64,000 nt of DNA from Pacificibacter marinus (GCF_018860665.1 NZ_JAHKPK010000034.1:1-64000), one strand, 5' to 3'; shown: positions 53,225 through 62,324, numbered from the stretch's first letter. Numbers and translations: made by a program. Notes: generated from the letters alone by a model not told the origin.

Positions 53225-54031
53225 TCATCGCTGCTCTCCTATAATTTTTTTGCGCGCCCAAGTGCTAAAGGCTTCGATCCCCAGCACCACAACTGCGATC
53301 ATCACAATCACAGTCATCGCTGTTGGATAATCAAAAAGATCGAACCCGACCTTAAGCTCAATACCAATGCCGCCAGCGCCCACAAGCCCCAGCACTGTCG
53401 ATGATCGCACCGCTTTTTCAAGCGCATAAAGTGCTGTGGATACAAATGCGGGCATGGATGCGGGCACGGTGGCGCAGGCTGCGATGTCAATGCGGGTCGC
53501 TCCCGTGGCCGTCAGCGCCTCGGACGGACCTTTGTCGATGGCTTCCATGTCGTCTGCGAAGAACCTGCCGCAAAAGCCGATGGTATCAATGGCGATGGCC
53601 AATGTGCCAGCAAACGGACCAAGCCCCACAGCGACGACAAACACCAAGGCCCAAGCTAAATCGGGCACCGATCGAATGAACCCTAATATGTTGCGTACAC
53701 TGGTGTTGACCACTTGCCCTGCAATCAGACCGCGCGCGGCGAAGAGTGCGATGGGCACGGATAAAACGATGCCAATAATCGCGCCAGCAAAGGCGATTTG
53801 AAGCGTTTCAACCATTTTCCAAAACAGGCGCAATAGAACTTTGGGCTCTACATTGGGCGGAAAAGCCCGTGACACGAAGTCGGCAAAACGAGGCGGAGAG
53901 CTTAGGATCTTATCCACGGAAAATCCGGCGCCTTGAAAGGACCAGAGCATCACGATGATGACGGCAGCATAGATCAAAAAAGACAAGGCCGTGGGGCGCT
54001 CTAGCCTCTGCGGCAAAGATGTATCAGTCAT
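53225..54031 (-). CDS. phnE: Phosphonate-type ABC transporter permease (PhnE-like, second system)
   Basis: This 268-residue membrane protein has PhnE motifs METLQIAFAGAIIGIVLSVPIALFAARGL, RSVPDLAWALVFVVAVGLGPFAG, the EAA loop SEALTATGATRIDIAACATVPASMP and VGAGGIGIELK. Only one permease is present here, so it probably forms a homodimer. Its start overlaps phnC2 by 8 bases. Confidence 0.9.
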   Translation of the reverse strand: MTDTSLPQRLERPTALSFLIYAAVIIVMLWSFQGAGFSVDKILSSPPRFADFVSRAFPPNVEPKVLLRLFWKMVETLQIAFAGAIIGIVLSVPIALFAARGLIAGQVVNTSVRNILGFIRSVPDLAWALVFVVAVGLGPFAGTLAIAIDTIGFCGRFFADDMEAIDKGPSEALTATGATRIDIAACATVPASMPAFVSTALYALEKAVRSSTVLGLVGAGGIGIELKVGFDLFDYPTAMTVIVMIAVVVLGIEAFSTWARKKIIGEQR

Positions 54032-54839
54032 AAAGCCCCCTCAGGTCTTTGACGCTCAACGATTGGGCTGTCGCATCCAGTCGCACTTTGCCACCAGCCA
54101 AGCCGAGCACGCGGTCGCCATAGCTCAAAGCGTGTTCCATATGGTGCGATGTGAAAATCACTGTTACGCCGTCTTCGCGCATCAAGCGAAAAAACAAATC
54201 CATCACCTCTTCGCCCGCAGACGGGTCAAGCGAGGCGCAGGGTTCATCCGCGATCAAAAGTTTTGGTTTCGCAACCAAGGCACGGGCGATGGCCACCCGT
54301 TGAGATTGTCCGCCGGACAACCGATCCGCGCGGCGATCTGCCAAATGTGCCAAACCCACCTTGTCCAATGCGGCAAGAGCGGCACGTCGCGCGGCAGCTG
54401 GCGCAAAGGATTGTGACCAATAGCGCGGCCCAGAATGCTGACCCAAAAAACCGTGCAGGACATTGGTTAAAACCGAGAGGCGCGGCACCAAATTGTGCTT
54501 TTGCGCCACCAATCCCGTTTGTGCCCGTAACCTGCGCATGTCGCGCGACGTGGCTTCGTTCACATGTTGTCCCAACACTTCAACCGTACCACCGCTCACT
54601 GGGATCAATCCCACAATGCACCGTAATAACGTTGATTTTCCGGTTCCATTGGCCCCCACAAGCGCCATGGATTCGCCCGTTGCCAAGCGAAAGCTGACGT
54701 CTTGAAAAATAGGTGTTGTGCCGAATGATTTCGTGAGGCCCTGAACGGTGACGTCATGGCCCAAAGGCACAGGTGAAGCCGGAGTGCGATGCACCCCGGC
54801 TGTGACCGAACGCCGTTTGGCGTCTGGCTGTAGTGTCAT
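54024..54839 (-). CDS. phnC: Phosphonate-type ABC transporter ATP-binding protein (PhnC-like, second system)
   Basis: This ATPase of about 271 residues has Walker A GANGTGKST near 53, signature RLSGGQSQRV, Walker B LLIADEPCASLDPSAGEE and the switch His in FTSHHMEHAL. The reading can be extended into phnD2, but I start at MTLQPDAKRR, four bases after the phnD2 stop; an in-frame GTG at 54851 is possible. Confidence 0.88.
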   Translation of the reverse strand: MTLQPDAKRRSVTAGVHRTPASPVPLGHDVTVQGLTKSFGTTPIFQDVSFRLATGESMALVGANGTGKSTLLRCIVGLIPVSGGTVEVLGQHVNEATSRDMRRLRAQTGLVAQKHNLVPRLSVLTNVLHGFLGQHSGPRYWSQSFAPAAARRAALAALDKVGLAHLADRRADRLSGGQSQRVAIARALVAKPKLLIADEPCASLDPSAGEEVMDLFFRLMREDGVTVIFTSHHMEHALSYGDRVLGLAGGKVRLDATAQSLSVKDLRGLYD

Positions 54840-54843
54840 TGGA

Positions 54844-55713
54844 TCACTCACCGATGAAGCTGTCGAATTGTGGGTATCCCGCGTTGGAATACATTGAGCG
54901 CACGTAATCATAGGCCGTGTCATCGATCGCCACCAAATCCATACCAGAGTATTTTTCATTCTCTTCATGGGCCACGATACCGGCGATAACCGCTTCTTTG
55001 TTTTCCAAGATAGCGCGTTTCACAGCTTCAGCTTTATCAGTCGGAACATGTGCGCCAACCATGATCATGTCGTTGGGCAAATCGCCTGAACGGGCAATCA
55101 TTTTGAAGAACCCGTATGGCAGGTCTGTTTCTTTATTGCGCACTTGCAACCAGCTGCCCGCGTTGGTGCCGATGGCATCTACGTCGCCCGCTTTCAGGGC
55201 CTCATGTGCGATGTTGCGTTCTGTATGGATCTTGTCGATATCATTGACGGGGTCAACGCCGTGATCGGCCAACACTTGCATCGGGCACAACATGTTTGAC
55301 GTGGAGCCGATGTCGCCAAAGGCCACTTTTTTGCCTTTTAGGTCAGCTGGTACATTGATGCCGCTGTCGGCGCGCACAACGATTGCACAGTGATAATCAG
55401 GGCGACCCAAACCGATCAATGGCGTCGCTTTCGTCAGCTTATTGATCACGACATATTCTGCAGGCCCCGTGACAACGAAATCAACGTTCTCTCCGCGTAG
55501 GGCTTCTGCCGCAGCGGTGCGTGATGGTACGGCATAAAATTCAAAACTATCGCCCGTTGCTGTTTCAAGGGCATCTTTGAATGGACCCCATTCGACAAGG
55601 AGACGCTCCATGCCTTCAACATCCGTGACAGCAAGTTTGAATGTATCTGCCGCAGCAGAGAATGTGGATACCGTTGCAAGGCCGAGACCGAGAAGGATTG
55701 ATTTGATTTTCAT
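54844..55713 (-). CDS. phnD: Phosphonate/phosphite-type ABC transporter binding protein (PhnD-like, second system)
   Basis: This 290-residue protein has a signal peptide (to about 23, ending SAAAD) and PhnD-like motifs FYAVPSRTAAAEALRGENVDFVVTGPAEYVV, KGKKVAFGDIGSTSNMLCP and THE-like HTERNIAHEALKAGDVDAIG. It is distant from the first PhnD (no GSSAY or DSTSGY), so a different ligand is likely. The start at 55713 (MKIKSILL) uses the GGAG that lies in the foot of a hairpin. Confidence 0.88.
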   Translation of the reverse strand: MKIKSILLGLGLATVSTFSAAADTFKLAVTDVEGMERLLVEWGPFKDALETATGDSFEFYAVPSRTAAAEALRGENVDFVVTGPAEYVVINKLTKATPLIGLGRPDYHCAIVVRADSGINVPADLKGKKVAFGDIGSTSNMLCPMQVLADHGVDPVNDIDKIHTERNIAHEALKAGDVDAIGTNAGSWLQVRNKETDLPYGFFKMIARSGDLPNDMIMVGAHVPTDKAEAVKRAILENKEAVIAGIVAHEENEKYSGMDLVAIDDTAYDYVRSMYSNAGYPQFDSFIGE

Positions 55714-55720
55714 GATACGC

Positions 55721-55756
55721 TCCAAATGAAATTCATGCGGATGAATTCCATTTGGA
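55721..55756 (-). promoter_or_regulatory. Leader hairpin covering the phnD2 ribosome site
   Basis: In the leftward mRNA, TCCAAATG and CATTTGGA (8 pairs) and then ATTCAT and ATGAAT (6 pairs) stack across a 2+2 internal loop with a 4-base apex. The GGA of the phnD2 Shine-Dalgarno lies in the 3' arm, so folding would hide it. It could be a translational switch or thermosensor, or a DNA operator palindrome. Confidence 0.55.
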
Positions 55757-55786
55757 CGCGAACATCGCGTGTCGAAGATGCGAAAT

Positions 55787-55797
55787 ATTTATGACAG
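55787..55797 (-). promoter_or_regulatory. Candidate Pho half-site upstream of phnD2
   Basis: On the minus strand CTGTCATAAAT matches the first repeat and spacer of a Pho box exactly, but the following seven bases (ATTTCGC) do not match the second repeat. It lies about 75 bases upstream of phnD2, inside a plausible promoter. It may be a weak PhoB site. Confidence 0.35.
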
Positions 55798-55931
55798 GGG
55801 GAAAGCGTGTTGAATGATACCATTGGTCTGTGGGACGTGAACAGTCCATGTCGACCTACTCGCGGTCTGAACGCTTACCCAAGAATATATAATGCCATCA
55901 AGGCTGACCGCTGTCGTGTCCCGAACATCCG

Positions 55932-56813
55932 TTACGCGATTATAGATGTGAGCCAGTCATAGAAAAGGCTGATCTGGGGCTGTTTTTTGGGCTCTGATTG
56001 TGCGACAAAATAGAACCCGTTTTGAGTTTTAAGAGTTTGTTCAAAAGGCGCTGTCAGCAAGCCGCGCTTGATGTGACCCTTCGAAAACATCTTGTTCACA
56101 ATGGCCACGCCACGCCCTGTCGCGATACTTTCCAAAGCCAACAATGACGAATCCACGGGCATCCAAGGGTGCGGGACGGCGCAGCTCAATCCTAGTTCTT
56201 GGAACATAAGCGGCCAGTCATTTTCCGAGCCAATGATCGGGACGATGTCGGCATCTTTCAGGCTCGTTGGATCGCGATAAAATAAAGCCGCATCGCTGGG
56301 ATTGCACACAAGGGTCGCTTGCCCTTTGCCCAACGGCCGAATGTCTTGTTCGGGCCAGTCCCCTGCGCCATAGCGAATGTCGACGTCAATCGTCGCGTCG
56401 CTCATGCGATCAGACCAGACGATGGTTGACAAGACGATGTCGATTTCAGGATGCAAGGCGCGAAATTCGTGCAGACGCGGTGCCAAGACAAGCACGCCAA
56501 AAGAGATCGAGGCTCGCACGCGCAGGCTGGTTTTCGTCTTGGGTTTGAACAGGTCATCTGTGGCGGTTTTTAAATCATGAAATGAGGCGCGCACAGGCTG
56601 GGCATAGGCTTGACCGATGTCTGTCAGCTCAACGCCTTTGGGCAGCCGTTTGAACAGCTTCATTTCCAGAGTTTCTTCTAACAACTTGATCTGCTGGCTG
56701 ACTGCCGCAGGTGTCAGCAAAAGCTCGTCGGCAGCCGCAGCAAAGGAACTGTGACGTGCTGCGGCCTCGAATGTTCGCAGCCAATTTACATGCGGCAGAC
56801 GTCTCATGATCAT
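55932..56813 (-). CDS. LysR-family transcriptional regulator (GcvA-like)
   Basis: This regulator of about 293 residues has the GcvA-type N-terminus (LPHVNWLRTFEAAARHSSFAAAADELLLTPAAVSQQIKLLEE), then a typical effector domain with VDIRYGAGDWP and ATGRGVAIVNKMF. The ATG of MIMRR is chosen over a more distant in-frame start lacking a ribosome site. It is divergent from the GMC oxidoreductase operon, its probable target, but could also act on phnD2 to its left. Confidence 0.87.
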   Translation of the reverse strand: MIMRRLPHVNWLRTFEAAARHSSFAAAADELLLTPAAVSQQIKLLEETLEMKLFKRLPKGVELTDIGQAYAQPVRASFHDLKTATDDLFKPKTKTSLRVRASISFGVLVLAPRLHEFRALHPEIDIVLSTIVWSDRMSDATIDVDIRYGAGDWPEQDIRPLGKGQATLVCNPSDAALFYRDPTSLKDADIVPIIGSENDWPLMFQELGLSCAVPHPWMPVDSSLLALESIATGRGVAIVNKMFSKGHIKRGLLTAPFEQTLKTQNGFYFVAQSEPKKQPQISLFYDWLTSIIA

Positions 56814-56856
56814 ACACCCCGTTTTTGTGATCTCACCAGTGCATGTATTTGTTTTG

Positions 56857-56916
56857 TTGATCAATCCTTGATGGTCAATTTTTTTTACCCCATTGGTGCA
56901 AATCCATTTGTTTGCA
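56857..56916. promoter_or_regulatory. Inverted repeats in the lysR-GMC divergent region
   Basis: TTGATCAA (56857-56864), TTGA-TGG-TCAA (56868-56878) and TGCAAA-N8-TTTGCA (56897-56916) lie between the divergent genes, upstream of the GMC start. They are candidate LysR-type sites; no direct proof. Confidence 0.35.
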
Positions 56917-56969
56917 ACTGGGGCCTTTGGCGCTGTTTATGAAAGTCCAAGAGCAGGTGGGCGATCATT

Positions 56970-58589
56970 ATGGATTTTTCAAATTTCGACTTTGTGATTG
57001 TCGGTGCAGGCTCTGCGGGCTGCGTTCTGGCCAATCGGTTGACCGAATGCGGACGGTACAAAGTTCTCTTGCTCGAAGGGGGCGACAGCGACGCGCAGTT
57101 TTGGATAAAAGTGCCTCTTGGTTATGCGATTAACGTCACAAACCCCGCCTTGAACTGGGGCTATCACACCGCACCGGATGCGGGATTGAAAGGACGTTCG
57201 ATTTCTTGGCCGCGCGGCAAAGTGATTGGCGGATCGGGGTCGATCAACGCAATGGCTTATGTGCGCGGGTTGGCGCATGACTATGATGATTGGGCCCAAT
57301 CTGGCGCGCAAGGCTGGGATTGGGACAGCGTGAAAACCGTTTATGAGCGGATTGAAACCCATTCAGAACTTACCCCAACAGGGCGTCAGACACGCGGAGA
57401 TGGTCCGGTTGTCGTGTCTGATTTGTCAGATCAAATGTCTGCGTTTTCCGATCATTTTTTAAAGGCAGCACAGGATGCAAATTATCCTGTCATTTCGGAT
57501 ATGAATGCGCCTGATGTGGATGGGATTGGCTATTACCGCAGCACTGTGCGAAATGGTCGTCGCTGGTCGTCTGCGGATGCTTTTTTGCGCCCAGCCGAAC
57601 GCCGCGCGAACCTATGCGTCATCCGAAATGCTATGGTCGATCGTTTGATGAGTGAGAATGGTAAAATCACTGGCGTCGCATTCCATCGCGGCGCACAGCA
57701 TCAACAGGCGAGGGCGCGCAAAGAAGTGATCGTTTGTGCGGGCGCAATCAATTCGCCAAAGCTGTTACAGCTTTCCGGCATTGGCCCAGCAGATTTGTTG
57801 CGTCGTCACGGCGTTGAGATCGTGCATGACGTGCCGCAGGTCGGGCGTGGTCTTCAAGATCATCTGGCGGTGTCCTATCAATTTCAAACGAATAGAGCGA
57901 CCTTGAACAATACGCTGGGGCGGACCGTTGGAAAATTATATGCTGGCGCGAAATATGTGTTCACCCGTAAAGGGCCGCTGGCGGTTCCTGTCAACCAAGT
58001 CGGTGGTTTCGTGCGCTCTGATCCTGACCGTGAGGTGCCCGATATGCAGCTTTATTTCAACCCCGTTTCCTATGGTGAATCCGCCTCTGGCAAGACCGTT
58101 GTCGATCCGTCCGCGGGGTATCAGATTTCTGCGCAGCCTTGTCGACCCACAAGCCTTGGCTCGATTGAGATCGCATCCGCATCGCCCCAAGATGCGCCAA
58201 TCATCAATCCGCAATCGCTAAGCACCGAAGATGATAAAGCGTCCGCCATTCGCGCGGGGCGAACCTTGCAGCGCTTTGCCAAAACGGCCAGCCTGCAAGC
58301 GGTGACGACAGCAGCCAAAGCGCCAGATTTGATGGTCTTAGATGATGCCGCATTGTTGGATGATTTCCAAGACCGCGCCAAAACGGTATATCACCCGACA
58401 TGCACCTGTCGGATGGGGCGTGATCGTGGGGATTCGGTGCTTGACGCAAGGCTGCGCGTTCATGGCGTGGCGGGCTTGCGTGTCGTTGATGCCTCTGCAT
58501 TCCCGAACATAACCTCAGGCAATACAAACGCGCCGACAATGATGTTGGCGATGCGTGCTGCAGACTTGATTTTGGAGGATTCTCTATGA
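56970..58589 (+). CDS. GMC-family FAD oxidoreductase (choline/alcohol dehydrogenase-like)
   Basis: This 539-residue flavoenzyme oxidises an alcohol or polyol. The FAD motif VIVGAGSAGCVLANRL is at 9-24, with the GMC signatures WPRGKVIGGSGSINAMAYVRG (near 80), AGAINSPKLLQLSGIGP (near 257), and the C-terminal catalytic region YHPTCTCRMGRD with HGVAGLRVVDASAFPNITSGNTNAPTMMLA. A choline role is not supported by context; a sugar-acid or polyol substrate fits the following dehydratase. It overlaps the next gene by 4 bases. Confidence 0.92.
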   Translation: MDFSNFDFVIVGAGSAGCVLANRLTECGRYKVLLLEGGDSDAQFWIKVPLGYAINVTNPALNWGYHTAPDAGLKGRSISWPRGKVIGGSGSINAMAYVRGLAHDYDDWAQSGAQGWDWDSVKTVYERIETHSELTPTGRQTRGDGPVVVSDLSDQMSAFSDHFLKAAQDANYPVISDMNAPDVDGIGYYRSTVRNGRRWSSADAFLRPAERRANLCVIRNAMVDRLMSENGKITGVAFHRGAQHQQARARKEVIVCAGAINSPKLLQLSGIGPADLLRRHGVEIVHDVPQVGRGLQDHLAVSYQFQTNRATLNNTLGRTVGKLYAGAKYVFTRKGPLAVPVNQVGGFVRSDPDREVPDMQLYFNPVSYGESASGKTVVDPSAGYQISAQPCRPTSLGSIEIASASPQDAPIINPQSLSTEDDKASAIRAGRTLQRFAKTASLQAVTTAAKAPDLMVLDDAALLDDFQDRAKTVYHPTCTCRMGRDRGDSVLDARLRVHGVAGLRVVDASAFPNITSGNTNAPTMMLAMRAADLILEDSL

Positions 58590-59794
58590 AACTGGAGAAG
58601 CTAGAAACCTTTGTGGTTGGAAATCCACCCCCGCGTCACGGCGGGCGCTATTTTATTTTTGTGCGCCTTACGACGGCTTGTGGGATCACCGGCGTTGGCG
58701 AGATTTACAACGCCACATTCGGGCCTGATCTGTGCTGCGCTATGGCGCGCGACATGTTTGGCCGTCATTTCGATGGGGCCGATCCGCATCATATCGAGGT
58801 CCTGTTTCGCAAATCCTATGGCGCAGGTTTCACCCAGCGCCCCGATGTCAGCGTGATGGGCGTGTTCAGCGGACTAGAGATGGCCTGTTGGGACATCATC
58901 GGCAAGGCGGCTGACTTGCCAGCATATGAGCTTCTGGGCGGGCGTGTGCATGATCGTTTGCGCAGCTATTCCTATATCTATCCCCCCGCTGGTGATGTGT
59001 ACCCTGATCCGAGCTTGCCCAATGCCTATAACGATTCATCCATCGCCGCCGAAGTGGCGCTTGGCATGGTTGAACAGGGGTTTACGGCCCTTAAATTTGA
59101 TCCTGCTGGGCCGTTTTCCATCTATGACGGACATCAACCACGGCGAGAAGACATCACGCGCAGTGTGGCGTTTTGTCGGGATATCCGCGAAGCTGTTGGT
59201 GATCGTGCCGACCTGTTGTTTGGCACTCATGGTCAGTTCACGGTGTCGGGGGCGAAACGTATGGCACGTGCGCTTGAAGAGTTTGACCCGCTTTGGTTCG
59301 AAGAACCTCTACCGCCCGAAAATCCGGTGGATATGGCGCAGGTCGCAAGCTTTACCTCGATCCCTGTCGCCGCAGGCGAACGGTTGTGCACCAAGCACGA
59401 ATTCGCACGCATGTTAGAAGCCAGTGCTGCGTCTATTTTGCAGATCAATCTGGGCCGCGTTGGCGGGCTGTTGGAAGCCAAGAAAATCGCATCGATGGCT
59501 GAAACGCGATCTGCGCAAATCGCACCTCACCTGTATTGTGGGCCGATTGTTGCGGCTGCCAATATTCAGATTGCGACCTGCAGTCCAAATTTTCTTGTCC
59601 TTGAAAGCATAGGGACATTTGATGGACCTTATATGAGTGCTGTTAAAGGCGAGATCACTTGGGAAAATGGTTATGTCATTCCCCCCACCAGCCCTGGCTT
59701 GGGGTTGGAATTGGATGATGAAGCCATCGCTAAAATGCCTTATGAAGGCACAGAATTGCATATTGAAATGGCAGAATTGCCAGTCACCCCATAG
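58586..59794 (+). CDS. Enolase-superfamily (mandelate racemase/muconate lactonising-type) protein, probable sugar-acid dehydratase
   Basis: This 402-residue protein has an N-terminal capping domain and a TIM barrel with Lys170-Phe-Asp172, Glu239/Glu240 (WFEEPLPPEN), Glu265 (AAGERLC) and His315 (APHLYCGP). The position where galactonate dehydratases have the first metal-ligand Asp (VDFHG) reads FGTHG, with Gly213 and His215. It is the second gene of a coupled operon with GMC and aldehyde dehydrogenases. It probably dehydrates an aldonic-type acid; the substrate is unknown. Confidence 0.85.
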   Translation: MKLEKLETFVVGNPPPRHGGRYFIFVRLTTACGITGVGEIYNATFGPDLCCAMARDMFGRHFDGADPHHIEVLFRKSYGAGFTQRPDVSVMGVFSGLEMACWDIIGKAADLPAYELLGGRVHDRLRSYSYIYPPAGDVYPDPSLPNAYNDSSIAAEVALGMVEQGFTALKFDPAGPFSIYDGHQPRREDITRSVAFCRDIREAVGDRADLLFGTHGQFTVSGAKRMARALEEFDPLWFEEPLPPENPVDMAQVASFTSIPVAAGERLCTKHEFARMLEASAASILQINLGRVGGLLEAKKIASMAETRSAQIAPHLYCGPIVAAANIQIATCSPNFLVLESIGTFDGPYMSAVKGEITWENGYVIPPTSPGLGLELDDEAIAKMPYEGTELHIEMAELPVTP

Positions 59795-59830
59795 CTATCC
59801 ATCTATAGCCAGTCTTGAGGAAACCACATC

Positions 59831-61261
59831 ATGCTGACACTGAATAAATTCTACATCGATGGCGCTTGGGTTGATCCAGCGTCCGACGCCACAATGCCGA
59901 TCATGAACCCTGCGACAGCCTCCCAAATCGGGACCGTGTCTATGGGCAATTCCGAAGATGTTGATCGCGCTGTTGCCGCAGCAAAGCGCGCTTTCGAGAC
60001 ATTTTCGATGACAACAAAAGCCGAACGCCTTGCTTTGCTTGAAAACCTGCGCGTTGCCACAATCGACCGTTTGGGCGATTTGGCCGCTGCGATGACATCC
60101 GAAATGGGGGCGCCCGCGACAATGTCGTTGGACGTGCAAGCGCAGTCTGGTTTGGGCCATCTCGATGATTTTATTGCAGCGCTCAAAAATTTGGACGACG
60201 AAGAAGTTCTGCCAAACGGTGACATCATCTCGCGCGAACCCATCGGTGTCTGCGGCTTGATCACGCCTTGGAACTGGCCGATCAATCAAATCGCGTTGAA
60301 AGTCGTGCCAGCTTTGGCGACAGGTGCCACCTGTGTTTTAAAGCCATCTGAGCACACGCCCATTTCCGCACAAATCTATGCAGAAATCGTCGAGGCCGCA
60401 GGCTATCCCGCGGGCGTATTCAACTTGGTGCAAGGTGATGGCATTTCCGTTGGTTCCGCCATGTCGCGCCACCCTGATATCGCCATGATGTCTTTCACGG
60501 GGTCTACCCGCGCAGGCACGGCTGTGTCCAAAGATGCGGCTGATGGTGTGAAACGCGTGACGCTGGAACTTGGCGGAAAATCCCCCAACCTTGTGTTCGC
60601 AGATGCCGATTTGAACAAGCGTGTCACCGAAAGCGTTCAGGGCTGCTTTTACAATACAGGTCAATCGTGCAACGCGCCAACGCGTCTGTTGGTCGAGCGC
60701 AGCTGTTACGACGAGGTTTTGGAAATCGCGAAAGCCGCAGGCGAGGCGCAAGCCGTTGGCGATCCTGCGCAACAAGGCGATCATATCGGGCCTGTCTTTG
60801 ACAAAATCCAATACGATCGCGTGCAAGCGATGATCAAAATCGGCATCGACGAAGGCGCACGCGTTTTGGTTGGCGGTCTTGGCAAGCCTGAAGGTTTGGA
60901 AACGGGTTGGTATGTGAAGCCAACAATTTTTTGCGATGTAGACCACGACATGCGCATTTCACGCGAAGAAATCTTTGGCCCCGTTTTGGTCATCACGCCA
61001 TTTGACAGTGAAGAAGACGCGATCAAAATGGCCAATGACACAGACTACGGTCTTGCCGCTTATATTCAATCGAGTGACGAGGCGCGGGTGTCGCGTGTTG
61101 TGCGTCGGTTGCGTGCGGGAACGATCCAGATCAACGGACGTGGCCCTGATTACGGATCACCATTTGGCGGTTACAAGCAGTCCGGCAATGGCCGTGAAGG
61201 TGGTGTGTTTGGATTGGAAGACTACCTGGAAATAAAGGTACGCCCTCCGTTCACGGCGTAA
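59831..61261 (+). CDS. NAD(P)-dependent aldehyde dehydrogenase
   Basis: This 476-residue enzyme of the classical ALDH superfamily has KFYIDGAWVDPASDATMPIMNPAT at the start, PWNWPINQIALKVVPALATGATCVLKPSEHTP, the Glu base LELGGKSPNLVF and the Cys nucleophile NTGQSCNAPTRLL (near 285), ending in FGGYKQSGNGREGG. It follows the dehydratase by 36 bases. A clear intrinsic terminator lies 20 bases after its stop. Confidence 0.93.
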   Translation: MLTLNKFYIDGAWVDPASDATMPIMNPATASQIGTVSMGNSEDVDRAVAAAKRAFETFSMTTKAERLALLENLRVATIDRLGDLAAAMTSEMGAPATMSLDVQAQSGLGHLDDFIAALKNLDDEEVLPNGDIISREPIGVCGLITPWNWPINQIALKVVPALATGATCVLKPSEHTPISAQIYAEIVEAAGYPAGVFNLVQGDGISVGSAMSRHPDIAMMSFTGSTRAGTAVSKDAADGVKRVTLELGGKSPNLVFADADLNKRVTESVQGCFYNTGQSCNAPTRLLVERSCYDEVLEIAKAAGEAQAVGDPAQQGDHIGPVFDKIQYDRVQAMIKIGIDEGARVLVGGLGKPEGLETGWYVKPTIFCDVDHDMRISREEIFGPVLVITPFDSEEDAIKMANDTDYGLAAYIQSSDEARVSRVVRRLRAGTIQINGRGPDYGSPFGGYKQSGNGREGGVFGLEDYLEIKVRPPFTA

Positions 61262-61281
61262 GCAGCCTAACCTTAAAACGA

Positions 61282-61313
61282 AAAACGGCGCAGAGGTTCT
61301 GCGCCGTTTTTTT
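61282..61313 (+). terminator. Intrinsic terminator of the GMC-dehydratase-aldehyde dehydrogenase operon
   Basis: AAAACGGCGCAG and CTGCGCCGTTTT form a perfect 12-pair stem around a 5-base loop with a run of seven T in total on the plus strand. It also faces the end of the convergent dehydrogenase gene. Confidence 0.92.
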
Positions 61314-61355
61314 ATGCCATGTGACTCGCTATGAGTGCTGTTCAAGTTGACGGTA

Positions 61356-62324
61356 TCAATCCGCCAAAATGGGCTTGCTCAAACCGGTTGGGATCACTTC
61401 ATAGCCTTGCTCTTCGGGTTCATCGTCGGTCAATTCCAACGGGAACCCTGTTGCCGTGACGTCCAGACCTGTTGCGTCTTCAAGGCGGCGAATGATGTTG
61501 GGTGACAATTCACGTTCACCATATTTCGCGATGCCATCGTTGAAAATCTCGACCATTAAGGGGCTGATCTCAAGCGGTACATTCGCGTCTTCTGCCAGCT
61601 TTTGAAACAGGCCGATGTCTTTTTTCACAAGGTCCATAGTAAAGGAAATGTCGCGCGACCCGTTCAAAATCACTTGGCTTTCGGTTTCATGCACAAATGA
61701 TGTGCCTGAGCTGATTTTCATTGCCTCATAGGTGGTGTTCATGTCTATGCCCACGGCTTTCATCGTGACCAAAGCTTCGCAACAGGTCAGCAAGTTTGCT
61801 GTCGCCAGATAGTTTGTCATAACCTTCAATGTTGAGGCAGACCCGATCTCGCCAGTGTGCAAAACGCGGCGGCCCAAGGTTGTCAGGATCGGCAACATAC
61901 GTTCAAAGGTCGCACGATCGGCGCCTGCAAAGATCGAGATATTGCCAGTATCAGCGCGGTGACAGCCGCCAGAGACTGGGCATTCAATCGCTGTGCCGCC
62001 TTTTTCAGTCACAAGGGCCGCCAGTCGTTTGACTTCTGAGACCTCAGTCGTCGACATTTCCATCCAGATTTTTCCGGTCTCAACAAAGGGGATCATTTCT
62101 TCAACAACGGCGGCGCAAGCGGCAGGAGAGGGCAGACAGGTGATGACGGCGTCGCAGGCTTGCATCAACGCTGCTGGGCTGTCCGCAGCCTTCGCGCCTT
62201 TGGCGACAAAGCCAGCGACCAAGTCGGCGTTGAGGTCTAGAACCGTGAGGTCATGCCCGTTGCGCAACAAGCTCCCTGCCAGTTTTCCACCAACATTTCC
62301 AAGCCCAACAAAACCCATTTTCAT
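61356..62324 (-). CDS. NAD(P)-dependent beta-hydroxyacid dehydrogenase (3-hydroxyisobutyrate dehydrogenase-like)
   Basis: This protein of about 322 residues has an N-terminal Rossmann motif (MGFVGLGNVGGKLAGSLLRNGHDL), the substrate motif ECPVSGGCHRADTGNISIFAGA and the catalytic Lys in STLKVMTNYLATANLL. A C-terminal extension of about 30 residues is unusual. Start is either the MKMGF or MGF Met; I chose the former. It probably reduces or oxidises a tartronate-semialdehyde-like product of the facing operon. It is likely co-expressed with the TRAP genes upstream. Confidence 0.88.
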   Translation of the reverse strand: MKMGFVGLGNVGGKLAGSLLRNGHDLTVLDLNADLVAGFVAKGAKAADSPAALMQACDAVITCLPSPAACAAVVEEMIPFVETGKIWMEMSTTEVSEVKRLAALVTEKGGTAIECPVSGGCHRADTGNISIFAGADRATFERMLPILTTLGRRVLHTGEIGSASTLKVMTNYLATANLLTCCEALVTMKAVGIDMNTTYEAMKISSGTSFVHETESQVILNGSRDISFTMDLVKKDIGLFQKLAEDANVPLEISPLMVEIFNDGIAKYGERELSPNIIRRLEDATGLDVTATGFPLELTDDEPEEQGYEVIPTGLSKPILAD

